Below are positions 1 through 7,549 of a DNA stretch of 19,313 nucleotides, piece after piece (position 1 is the stretch's first letter; each line of letters starts with the position of its first letter). Below the pieces are notes generated by a model. That model was given only the letters and a program-made list of their open reading frames with translations, was not told the DNA's origin and searched no databases. A program made the position numbers and the translations under genes. The stretch comes from Bacilli bacterium. Its GTDB lineage: Bacteria; Bacillota_I; Bacilli_A; RFN20; CAG-826. The stretch covers positions 1 through 19,313 of the forward strand of contig JAKSVY010000030.1 of the NCBI GenBank assembly GCA_024413875.1, in the 5' to 3' direction.

Positions 1-101
1 GCAACCTTGCAACCTTCCATAGCGAGGTCATAAGAAAGAACAGAACATAATGTTCCACCTGCACCTGTAACTACTGCTACTTTACCTTTAAAATTTGACA
101 T
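1..101 (-). CDS. SDR-family oxidoreductase, N-terminal part (probable D-fructuronate reductase / D-mannonate oxidoreductase)
   Basis: Only the first 33 or so residues lie in the window; the gene continues past position 1. The start MSNFKGKVAVVTGAGGTLCS is the nucleotide-binding beta-alpha-beta of a short-chain dehydrogenase, with the TGxxGxLG-like glycine motif at residues 12-18. An AAGGAG ribosome site sits about 7 nt before the ATG, and the stop of the uronate isomerase gene is 13 nt upstream. SDR enzymes with this TGAGGTLC start next to a uronate isomerase usually reduce D-fructuronate to D-mannonate with NAD(P)H, replacing the unrelated UxuB family. That assignment rests on the neighbour and the short N-terminus; another SDR substrate is possible. 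Confidence 0.75.
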   Translation of the reverse strand, partial: MSNFKGKVAVVTGAGGTLCSVLSYDLAMEGCKV

Positions 102-114
102 ATATAATCTCCTT

Positions 115-1464
115 TTATTTAAATAATTCACTCGCGTTTTGATAACAAATCTTTGTTAATAAAACATCAATATCATCTTCATCATAAGGTAATGAATTAG
201 AATTAATCTTATCTGCTAAGTAACTACATAACACTCTTCTAAAGTAATCATGTCTAATAAGTGATAAGAAACTTCTTGAATCAGTTGTCATACCAATAAA
301 GTTAGATAAGACTGAATACGCTGATATAGCGTCTAATACATCCTTAATCGCGTATTCATGATCAGACCACCACCAAGCTGGTCCTTGGCTAATTAAAGAT
401 GACATATTAGTTCTTGAATAACTTCCTGCTAAAGTAGAAAGAAGTTCATTATCAACTGGGTTTAATGTGAAAAGAATAATCTTTCCTAAACCTTGTTCTC
501 TTTTTTCTACTTCATTAAATAAGTTAGTTAAAGAAACAATATCAACTGAATTACCTAAAGAAGCATATCCACCAGCAGGACCTGCTAATTTTTTAAGTCT
601 ATCTGATGTTGTTCTTTGCGCGCCTATATGAAGTTGAGTGACTATATTAAGTTCACTATAAATACCTAAGACGCATGTAAGGATATAACTTTTAAGTTTT
701 AATCCGTCTTCGCTAGATAATTCGCCTTTTAATAATTTGTTAAATCTATCTTCGTTTTGATTATCATCAAGATAATACACAAAACCATTATCTAAAGCAT
801 GATCTGAGAAGATACATCCTACTTTGTAGAATTCACTGATTCTAACTTTTAATGCATCTAAATAGTTTGTAAGAGAATCAATGTTAGTGTTTGTGAGTTT
901 TCCTAAATCTTCAATAAACGTTACCTTTGGTAAAAGGAAATCATCTCCTCTTAATGAAGGAACACTTCTATCATTTTTATTAATATAAGAGATATCTTGT
1001 AAAAGTGAGAAACAAGGACAAATCTTTTCAACATTAAATTTATCTAAAAGATAATTAACATTAACTTCATTATCTAATAAGAACTTATTTGCTAAATCAT
1101 AGATTGCTTTCGCGTTACTTTTATTAATCTTAAGTTCGATTCCAAAAACTTCTTTGAGTTCGATTTGGCTCCAAATATAAAGAGGATTGCCCACTAAAAG
1201 AGGGAACTTCTCACACCAAATAGAAAACTTATCAAATTTAGGAGCGTCACCAGTAATTAAACTTTCATCAACACCGAGCATTCTAAGCGCTCTATGTTTA
1301 TATGGATCAACCTTAATCCAAAGGTCATAAATATCGGTGAATCTCTCATTGTTTTTGATCGCATTAACATCTAAATGGTTATGATAATCAACAATAGGAA
1401 AACCATTTACTTTCGAGTAAAGTGTTTCAGCGAGTTTTGAGTTTAATAGATATTCACTTTTCAT
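115..1464 (-). CDS. uxaC: Uronate (glucuronate) isomerase, divergent
   Basis: This 449-residue cytoplasmic enzyme of the amidohydrolase superfamily should isomerise D-glucuronate to D-fructuronate (or galacturonate to tagaturonate). Supporting motifs are the metal-binding DYHNHL (residues 26-31), NPLYIWSQIELKEVFGI-like segment (93-109), SDHALD (220-225), HIGAQR (279-284) and TDSRSFL followed by RHDYFRR (394-410), with Asp395 as the expected metal ligand. The C-terminal ICYQNASELF matches the family ending. Length is slightly below the usual ~465-470. Odd: the family's TTDDP motif near residue 150 is replaced by CPCFSLLQDIS, and the segment after HIGA differs from the common NNNTRMF form. A 70-nt gap holding a 16-bp palindrome lies upstream, and AAAAGGTG about 14 nt before the ATG is the only ribosome-site candidate. 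Confidence 0.88.
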   Translation of the reverse strand: MKSEYLLNSKLAETLYSKVNGFPIVDYHNHLDVNAIKNNERFTDIYDLWIKVDPYKHRALRMLGVDESLITGDAPKFDKFSIWCEKFPLLVGNPLYIWSQIELKEVFGIELKINKSNAKAIYDLANKFLLDNEVNVNYLLDKFNVEKICPCFSLLQDISYINKNDRSVPSLRGDDFLLPKVTFIEDLGKLTNTNIDSLTNYLDALKVRISEFYKVGCIFSDHALDNGFVYYLDDNQNEDRFNKLLKGELSSEDGLKLKSYILTCVLGIYSELNIVTQLHIGAQRTTSDRLKKLAGPAGGYASLGNSVDIVSLTNLFNEVEKREQGLGKIILFTLNPVDNELLSTLAGSYSRTNMSSLISQGPAWWWSDHEYAIKDVLDAISAYSVLSNFIGMTTDSRSFLSLIRHDYFRRVLCSYLADKINSNSLPYDEDDIDVLLTKICYQNASELFK

Positions 1465-1495
1465 ATTACTAAATTATACACCTTTTAATTAATAT

Positions 1496-1511
1496 CGATT
1501 ATATATAATCG
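1496..1511. promoter_or_regulatory. 16-bp perfect palindrome in the uxaC leader
   Basis: CGATTATATATAATCG is its own reverse complement. It sits in the 70-nt gap between the 286-residue membrane protein and uxaC, the only sizeable gap in the operon. Each half contains TATAAT, so it could be an operator, or a -10 element on either strand; no good -35 lies at 16-18 nt. There is no following T-run, so it is not an intrinsic terminator. A chance AT-rich palindrome cannot be excluded. Confidence 0.4.
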
Positions 1512-1534
1512 CTACTTCTCTTTCTTACCAGATA

Positions 1535-2395
1535 TCAACTATTTGATTCTTCTTTATTATCTAAGCCTCTTTTATATAGCTCTGGATAATTAGAATTTAT
1601 GTATTTATCAAATAAGAAAAGACAGTATTCATATCCTAAAAGCATAAATATAGGGAGTAGATAAAGAATGAAGAGTAATGAGATTGCCCCAATAATATAT
1701 GGAGATAAAGCAAAGTTCATAAAATATAAACCAATGTAAACAACAAGCATCACTCCAGGCATAAAGATATATCCAAAGTAATGTCTCATAAGCATGCTTG
1801 CTGATGCAGTTAATGAATTACCTAATTTGTTTTTGTATGTCGCATCCATTGATAACGCTACTAACAATACTGGGCTTAGAATAAAGATAAAGATTCCAAG
1901 AACTCCCCAAGAAATCATAGACATCATCTTTGTTTCCATTAATCTACTTGAGTTATTAGTGAAATTTACAATTATTAAAGTGATTGAAAAGAATAAAGAC
2001 ACTAATAAATAGTTTTTCCAATTTTCTTTAACTCCAGTTTTAAAGTTTTCCCAGAAAAGAACTGGTTCATCATAGCAAAGAGTTTTGATTATCTTCATAC
2101 TTCCAGCAAGACCAATAGAAATAATCATGATAGAAACAATTTGAACTGCATCAAAAAGAAGATACCAGTTTCTATACATAAATAAGATTTCATTAGTGGC
2201 AGCTTCCACTGCTTGCATAGATGAAACTAAGCTAGATAAATAATTTACTTTAACTATGTTAATAGCAATGAAAGGTAAGAAAAATAAGATGTTTAAAAGT
2301 CCAATGGAAATTATTGTGCGGAATCTAGTTCCTAACAACAACTTACATTGCTCTTTTCTAGTTTTAGGTGTTACTACTTGCTTTATCTTATTCAT
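1535..2395 (-). CDS. Polytopic membrane protein, weakly YesL/DUF624-like
   Basis: A 286-residue protein with about six hydrophobic segments (near residues 29-48, 68-105, 127-145, 158-185, 205-226 and 232-262). The start through 'ISIGLLNILFFLPFI' and the central 'LCYDEPVLFWENFKTGVKEN' are reminiscent of YesL (DUF624) proteins, which accompany CUT1 sugar transporters in Firmicutes; usual YesL length is nearer 200-220, so the match is tentative. Its ATG overlaps the end of the upstream gene by 8 nt, pointing to translational coupling; no strong ribosome site is visible. It is the only gene here ending in TGA. Role unknown; probably accessory to the transporter or to the two membrane proteins before it. 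Confidence 0.7.
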   Translation of the reverse strand: MNKIKQVVTPKTRKEQCKLLLGTRFRTIISIGLLNILFFLPFIAINIVKVNYLSSLVSSMQAVEAATNEILFMYRNWYLLFDAVQIVSIMIISIGLAGSMKIIKTLCYDEPVLFWENFKTGVKENWKNYLLVSLFFSITLIIVNFTNNSSRLMETKMMSMISWGVLGIFIFILSPVLLVALSMDATYKNKLGNSLTASASMLMRHYFGYIFMPGVMLVVYIGLYFMNFALSPYIIGAISLLFILYLLPIFMLLGYEYCLFLFDKYINSNYPELYKRGLDNKEESNS

Positions 2396-2984
2396 TTCTT
2401 AAATATTTTATAACCTCATTTAATAATGAGTTATCTTCCTTTATATATTTGTTATAGTGATAACCGTTTTTACGGAGCATTAAATAATAATCTTTATCAA
2501 GTTCATAATTCATGAAATCAATATGTGAATTAGGTTCTTCGTCTTTATCTTTAATCTTAATCGCATATGTTGCTAAATCATCACCTGTTCCGTAGTTATA
2601 TGAAGATGATGCATCAAGGGTTTTGAAAGCCGCACATGAATAACCTAAGAAACCACTATCAAAGTAATCTTCAGGAACAATAAAGACATCAGATACTGAT
2701 GATCTATTATTTAAATTTGAATAGAATTCAACATCACTTTTTGGTGAAGCTGTATAGTAATCAAAAGTTAAAATACCATTATCTTCAAACATATCTTTAA
2801 ATGAATTAGTAAACTTATCATTATCAATTTGATTAGTAGCAAAGAAGAAAGTGAATTTTTCATTATCTTTATAAGCGGTCTTTAAACTAACAAAGAAATT
2901 AATAGCAAAAGGCACTACTAAAAGTACTGCTAAATAGATAATGATGTCTTTCTTAAAATTGTGGAATACCCTACTTGCCTTCAT
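2388..2984 (-). CDS. Membrane-anchored extracytoplasmic protein, unknown function
   Basis: A 198-residue protein starting MKASRVFHNFKKD. One hydrophobic helix near residues 14-33 follows a basic N-terminus, so the rest probably faces outside. The soluble part is acidic and rich in Asp, Asn, Tyr and Ser, and no family is recognised. The start at 2984 is preferred over the ATG five codons upstream (2999) because GGGAG lies 6 nt before it. The gene begins inside the last codons of the preceding gene (14-nt overlap), so the two are probably co-translated. The context suggests a partner of the 160-residue and 286-residue membrane proteins. Nothing in the sequence indicates an enzymatic role. Confidence 0.75.
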   Translation of the reverse strand: MKASRVFHNFKKDIIIYLAVLLVVPFAINFFVSLKTAYKDNEKFTFFFATNQIDNDKFTNSFKDMFEDNGILTFDYYTASPKSDVEFYSNLNNRSSVSDVFIVPEDYFDSGFLGYSCAAFKTLDASSSYNYGTGDDLATYAIKIKDKDEEPNSHIDFMNYELDKDYYLMLRKNGYHYNKYIKEDNSLLNEVIKYLRNE

Positions 2985-3453
2985 AATTAACTCCCACAAT
3001 ATAAGAAGAACATAAAGTTAACTTATATTCTTTTCCAGCTTCAAAAAGTTTTATATCGAAGTCTTTAAGTAAATAAACACTTCTTTGAACTTCATTTTCT
3101 TCCACAATCAATTCATAACAAACAATGTCGTTTTTAGTAGTAATCTTTTCTTCTAAGATCTCCACTACCTTAACAGTGCTTTCATCTTTAGTTTGTTTTT
3201 CAATTAACTTAATGTGATGTAGATAATGAACCTCACGCATTAATGGATTTAAAAGAATATATAAAAATCCGATAATGCCCAATATATCAATAACCGTGAT
3301 AATTATTTGCATTGTTAAAGCGTTGTTTCTATTTAAATAGATAAACATTAAAGTGTTAAATACCGCTAAAGCAACAAGCAAAACAACTAATCCAATGATG
3401 TAGTTATTTCTTTTTAGCAATACATACTTTTTAAATTTATCTTCGTAAAACAT
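2971..3453 (-). CDS. Two-helix membrane protein with C-terminal soluble domain, unknown function
   Basis: A 160-residue protein with two transmembrane segments (about residues 18-38 and 48-68) followed by a roughly 85-residue soluble domain rich in alternating beta-strand patterns (VVEILEEK, CYELIVEE, RSVYLLKDF, EYKLTLCSSYIVGV). With both ends on the same side, the positive-inside rule (KFKKYVLLKR at the N-terminus) would place this domain in the cytoplasm. The AAGGA ribosome site is formed by the last codons of the ATPase gene, 2 nt away. No known family is recognised. The tight packing with the ATPase gene and the next membrane gene suggests one functional unit. Confidence 0.75.
   Translation of the reverse strand: MFYEDKFKKYVLLKRNNYIIGLVVLLVALAVFNTLMFIYLNRNNALTMQIIITVIDILGIIGFLYILLNPLMREVHYLHHIKLIEKQTKDESTVKVVEILEEKITTKNDIVCYELIVEENEVQRSVYLLKDFDIKLFEAGKEYKLTLCSSYIVGVNYEGK
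2991..2995 (-). promoter_or_regulatory. Ribosome binding site fixing the start at 2984
   Basis: GGGAG stands 6 nt before the ATG at 2984. It lies inside the longer reading frame that would start at 2999, which argues for the internal start. Confidence 0.65.
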
Positions 3454-3455
3454 AA

Positions 3456-4178
3456 CTATTCCTTAAAAAGAGAGATGATGTTTTCATCCTTTTCTTTCAA
3501 TGCATCTTCTGGATTTCCATCAAAGATAATCTTTCCTTCATTTAAGATAACTAATTTATCTCCAAGGATGAAGGCATCCTTTGAATCATGACTAACAAAG
3601 ATTGCAGTCGCATTATAAAGCTTAATAGCTTTTCTAAGTACTTCCTTAATTTCATTAGCGATTTGAACATCTAAATTTGAGAATGGTTCATCAAAAAGAT
3701 AGATATCACTTCTTTTAATGAACGCTCTTGCAAGAGCGACTCTTTGTTTTTGACCAATAGACATTGTCTTTGGTAAACGATTTAAAATATCGCTAATTCC
3801 GAAAAGAGAGGCAATGCGAGTTACCCTACTTTTAATTTCATCCCCCGGAATAGCGTTCATCTTTAATGGGAATGCGATATTATCATAGGCATTATATTGA
3901 GGATATAATGCGAAGTCTTGACTAACGTAAGAAATGTTTAAATCAGTAACATCAGCTTTTTTAGTGCTAACACCATTAACTAAGATATCTCCATTTATTA
4001 ATACATTTCCTAAAATAGCGTTAAGAAGTGTGGTCTTTCCACTACCAGAACCACCTAAAATAACATTGATAGAACCGTGTTTAAAACTAGTGCTAATATG
4101 ATCAAGAGCGATAACATATTCTTTTGAATTAGAAACCGCAAAAGCGACTGTAAGGTTATTGATATCAATGTTTGCCAT
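3456..4178 (-). CDS. Sugar ABC transporter ATP-binding protein, short (no TOBE domain)
   Basis: A 240-residue ATPase that probably powers the two permeases encoded upstream. Visible elements are Walker A GGSGSGKTT (42-50), Q-loop Gln87, signature region TMSIGQKQRVALARA (138-152), Walker B DIYLFDEP (158-165), D-loop NLD and H-loop SHD (196-198). The sequence resembles the MalK/MsmX/UgpC group, but those proteins are about 360-370 residues with a C-terminal TOBE regulatory domain; this one stops right after the nucleotide-binding domain. The signature is MSIGQ instead of LSGGQ. AAGG precedes the ATG, 3 nt after the GH39 gene's stop. An alternative is that it energises the three small membrane proteins that follow rather than the CUT1 permeases. 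Confidence 0.9.
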   Translation of the reverse strand: MANIDINNLTVAFAVSNSKEYVIALDHISTSFKHGSINVILGGSGSGKTTLLNAILGNVLINGDILVNGVSTKKADVTDLNISYVSQDFALYPQYNAYDNIAFPLKMNAIPGDEIKSRVTRIASLFGISDILNRLPKTMSIGQKQRVALARAFIKRSDIYLFDEPFSNLDVQIANEIKEVLRKAIKLYNATAIFVSHDSKDAFILGDKLVILNEGKIIFDGNPEDALKEKDENIISLFKE

Positions 4179-4181
4179 AAT

Positions 4182-5669
4182 TTATTTAACCTTAACCATT
4201 TCTAAAAGAAGAACACCATTATTGGTTAATGAAATAGGTAATTTATATTCACCATTACAAGTTACTGTTTTAGTGAATACTGGTTTCATATTTCCAATTT
4301 CTTTTAATTCATCAATAGATAAATCTTTTTCAAGTGATGATAAATATGGGTTGGTGTGTTTTTCATCAATAACATAAACATTAACGTTATACGTTCCATT
4401 AACAACATCTAATGTGATTTCATCATTTAAGTCTTCAAGATTCTTATCGAAGTTTTCTGGAGAATATGACACTAACACTGCGTAGTTATCATTTTCTTTA
4501 GTGGCTAATACATCAACATATTCATTATCTACATTAGATTTAAGTAATTCGTTTTTAAGTTTTGACATTAAAACGAAGCCATTATAGATAGGTTTTTTAA
4601 TGTGATTTAACGTAAATAATCCTCTAAATCCAGTGAACTCATTGGTTAATTCATGTTGCCCTGATAAACAAAGTAACATCTTTGAAAGATTAGCGTTCAT
4701 ATTTACAAAACGAGTTACCATCTTAGCAAAATAGGTTGGGAAAACACTATTCTCTCTAAAGATAAGAGTTGGTGATTGTTTAGCGTTAACAAATCCCCAT
4801 CCGGCAGCGCCCCACTCATCCATAATGATTTCTTTATCAGTGTAATACTTATAGATCTCATTAATAACATTGTTATATTTTCTAATGTTATTGTTAAAAC
4901 TTAATGGTTCTTCCCCACTTTCAACCTTAGGTGGGAAAACACCATAAATATGAATAGAGATGAAATCAATTCTTATATCATTCTCTTTAACATCTCTTAA
5001 GAAATTATTAATGAAATTAAAGTTCCAGTCAGCGCCTTGTGAAGGTCCACCGATAAGTAAATCATTAGATACGCGTAAAACACCACTAGCGAACTTTTTA
5101 TATAACTTAAAGTAAGCTTTTTCTCTAATAGATACACTTTCATCAGACATATCTAAATTAGAAAAGAAGAAGTTATGTAAATCTGGTTCATTCCAGCATT
5201 GAAGTCTCCATTTAGAAACTTCTTCTACACCATATCTATCAACAATGTGTTTAGTGTATCTATAGCAAAGATCTTCCCATACATCATAATCTTTTGGTTC
5301 TGATGTAATGATGACTTTACCTTTATATCTTAATTTCTTATTTGAGTTTGTTTGGGTTAATGATGCATCAGTTGCTAAAAACTTAGGCATATAAGCATAA
5401 CAAACAAGTGGATTAAAGCCTTCCTTTAAAAGGAAGTCTAATCTTGTATCGTTATCTTTATAATTTTCTATTAAATTTCCGTTTTCATCTAAAGAATAAA
5501 TATCTTCAAACATCGCGTAAAGACGGACTGTCTTTGCGACATTATCCTTAGATATTTCTTTTAAGAATTCTTGACCCCACTCATCTTCAATCGCGTCAGT
5601 AGGGTGAAAATGAATATTATTCCAGAAATTAATAATATCCCTAATTTTTTCGTTACTAATATTAATCAT
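4182..5669 (-). CDS. Glycoside hydrolase family 39, alpha-L-iduronidase-like, cytoplasmic
   Basis: A 495-residue (beta/alpha)8 glycosidase of clan GH-A. The acid/base is seen in CWNEPDLHNF (Glu161) and the nucleophile in IIMDEWGAAGWGF (Glu285). 'DEWGAAGWG' recalls the NDEADPLVGW segment of animal alpha-L-iduronidase more than the TEF/TEW nucleophile region of bacterial GH39 beta-xylosidases. 'FISIHIYG' (236-243) and the segment GFRGLFTLNHIKKPIYNG (347-364) also fit GH39, followed by a beta-rich C-terminal domain. There is no signal peptide, so it should act on imported oligosaccharides. The ribosome site is weak (TTGGT), and the gene starts 13 nt after the upstream stop. The uronate genes downstream favour a terminal uronic acid as product; beta-xylosidase or another GH39 activity remains possible. 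Confidence 0.82.
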   Translation of the reverse strand: MINISNEKIRDIINFWNNIHFHPTDAIEDEWGQEFLKEISKDNVAKTVRLYAMFEDIYSLDENGNLIENYKDNDTRLDFLLKEGFNPLVCYAYMPKFLATDASLTQTNSNKKLRYKGKVIITSEPKDYDVWEDLCYRYTKHIVDRYGVEEVSKWRLQCWNEPDLHNFFFSNLDMSDESVSIREKAYFKLYKKFASGVLRVSNDLLIGGPSQGADWNFNFINNFLRDVKENDIRIDFISIHIYGVFPPKVESGEEPLSFNNNIRKYNNVINEIYKYYTDKEIIMDEWGAAGWGFVNAKQSPTLIFRENSVFPTYFAKMVTRFVNMNANLSKMLLCLSGQHELTNEFTGFRGLFTLNHIKKPIYNGFVLMSKLKNELLKSNVDNEYVDVLATKENDNYAVLVSYSPENFDKNLEDLNDEITLDVVNGTYNVNVYVIDEKHTNPYLSSLEKDLSIDELKEIGNMKPVFTKTVTCNGEYKLPISLTNNGVLLLEMVKVK

Positions 5670-5682
5670 TTAAATTTACCAA

Positions 5683-7536
5683 TTAACAGATGTAGACTCT
5701 AACACCTTCTGGGAGTTCAGCAAGACTCATACCAATAGTCTTGTATGATCTACATTTAACAATATAGTTTGTATATGATGGTGCTTCACTTCCATTACCA
5801 AAGTTTGATGTAATTGCACCAATATCTAAACCAGATGCATCGATAAGAATGTTATCAAATCTAACGAATGTAGCGTTATTAGTACCACCTTCAGGGCGGA
5901 AACCAACAATGTTACCTGATTTAGCAAGAACAGAGTTATCTAACATATTTAAATATGAGGCAAAACTCATAGTGACATTAGTGAACTTGGACATATATGC
6001 ATAATATGTAATTGCGCATGGAACACCTTCAGTAATTGGAGAAATATCTTTAAATGAAATATCTTTACATTCACCAAATGCTCCAAGATAGCCAAAGATA
6101 CCATATCCACCTAAGCTTAAATTAGAGATAGAGTGACCTCTACCATCTAAAGTTCCTCTAAAGCAGTATCCATTACCGTTATAGATTGAACCATCCCAGG
6201 CAAAGAAACCACCTTCGTAAACATAGTTATTACAATCAATGTCTTCAGGGATAACACAATAAGGTGTACCAAGTGGATTTGTTGCGTTATTAACGCTAGT
6301 AACTAAGCAAGTTGCTTGGATATCTTCAATTGTTGTAAGAATCTTATCAACCTTTAAACCATTGAAGTGAATTAATTCACCATCAATTGTTGTAACAAGG
6401 TCAACAGCAACACCAACTTTAGCGTCGCTCCAGTTAAGAGCCTTACCAGTTGTGTATACCTTAACATCATTAGGATTGAATTTGTCTTTGTATAAACCAC
6501 TTAAATGAGATAAATCTAATTGGTTTGTTTCCATATTGAAGAAATATCCATCAAGAAGTTTTTGACCACATGTACAACATGTAGCTCTTTCAATCGCATC
6601 ATAAACGAAGTCGTGTTCAACTTCAATTGTGACTGAGACTGAATGTTCTAAATAATCATCGCCAGAAGAAGCAGAAGCAGTTAATGTATATGGGCTTCCT
6701 TCTTCTTTTAATGCTTCATATTCATAATCTAAAAGGGTTCTTCCGTTTTTATCTTCAACAGAATAAGTAACTTCACCATATTTAGAACCAACATTAGATA
6801 AATCTAAAGAAGAATGGCAAGAAACCTTCATATCTTCAATACCATAGATTTCATTTCTAGCTTTTGAAATATTAAAACCATTTAATTCAAAAGATAAATC
6901 TTGATAGTGACCAACGATTTTAGTTTCGCCGAATCTGAATGAAGTTTTACCACTTTCATATTCAAATACGACTTCTGATAAATCAACTTCATTAAATCCA
7001 CATTCACTACAAACGTATTGGAGTTTAAGTCCTTCTGGATTATATCTTTCAAATGCTGCGTAATCTTTCTTAGAGTTATCTTCTAAGATTTCAACACGGA
7101 TTAATTTGTGGTTAAGAGTTGGACCAGCTTCAAAGGTCTTACTACCCTTCTTACCACATTCACAAGAATAATAATATCTAGCCTTATTTGCGCATGTTGC
7201 AGTCGACGCTAAATATTCATCAGAAATAATTCTTCTGTTATATACGTGGTCTGAAATAGCCTCAACTTCTTCACTCTTTTCATAACCACACACTCTACAT
7301 GTGTAAATCATTTCGCCACTAGAAGTATGTGTAGGAGCAATACCTAAATGTCCTTCGTCGTATTTGTGATTTTCAAATACTTGATATAAAGGATCATCTT
7401 CTTCACAGTTTTTACAATATTTAACGTGTTGGGTTTCGTTATAGCATTCATAGTCAGTGTAGATATATTCTTTTGAATTTCCACATGAGGCTAAGAAAGG
7501 AAGAACAAGAGCAAGGAATACAAATTTAGTTTTCAT
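5683..7536 (-). CDS. Lipoprotein with cysteine-pair repeats and a beta-helix-like C-terminus
   Basis: A 617-residue surface lipoprotein: signal peptide and lipobox LASC (lipidated Cys18). Residues ~20-190 carry repeated short Cys pairs of the type CxxC (YCKNCE, YTCRVCGYEK, SCECGKK, YVCSECGFNE), each preceded by His- or Gly-rich turns, as in zinc-ribbon-like surface repeats of gut Firmicutes. A further CCTCGQ lies near residue 320. After two Ig-like stretches, the C-terminal third holds 'GTLDGRGHSISNLSL' and following GxxG/aromatic rungs typical of right-handed beta-helix or GLUG-type surface proteins. It is homologous over its second half to the protein at 17343-19313. AGGAGG lies 8 nt before the ATG. 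It probably binds glycan; no catalytic residues are evident. Confidence 0.85.
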   Translation of the reverse strand: MKTKFVFLALVLPFLASCGNSKEYIYTDYECYNETQHVKYCKNCEEDDPLYQVFENHKYDEGHLGIAPTHTSSGEMIYTCRVCGYEKSEEVEAISDHVYNRRIISDEYLASTATCANKARYYYSCECGKKGSKTFEAGPTLNHKLIRVEILEDNSKKDYAAFERYNPEGLKLQYVCSECGFNEVDLSEVVFEYESGKTSFRFGETKIVGHYQDLSFELNGFNISKARNEIYGIEDMKVSCHSSLDLSNVGSKYGEVTYSVEDKNGRTLLDYEYEALKEEGSPYTLTASASSGDDYLEHSVSVTIEVEHDFVYDAIERATCCTCGQKLLDGYFFNMETNQLDLSHLSGLYKDKFNPNDVKVYTTGKALNWSDAKVGVAVDLVTTIDGELIHFNGLKVDKILTTIEDIQATCLVTSVNNATNPLGTPYCVIPEDIDCNNYVYEGGFFAWDGSIYNGNGYCFRGTLDGRGHSISNLSLGGYGIFGYLGAFGECKDISFKDISPITEGVPCAITYYAYMSKFTNVTMSFASYLNMLDNSVLAKSGNIVGFRPEGGTNNATFVRFDNILIDASGLDIGAITSNFGNGSEAPSYTNYIVKCRSYKTIGMSLAELPEGVRVYIC

Positions 7537-7549
7537 CTTTCATCCCTCC

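Noticed and set aside
1499..1537. TGA read as tryptophan (Mycoplasma-type code), extending the 286-residue protein by about a dozen residues
   Set aside because: The tryptophans checked in the window are encoded by TGG, no long gene needs TGA read-through, and the extension is basic and unlike a family ending.
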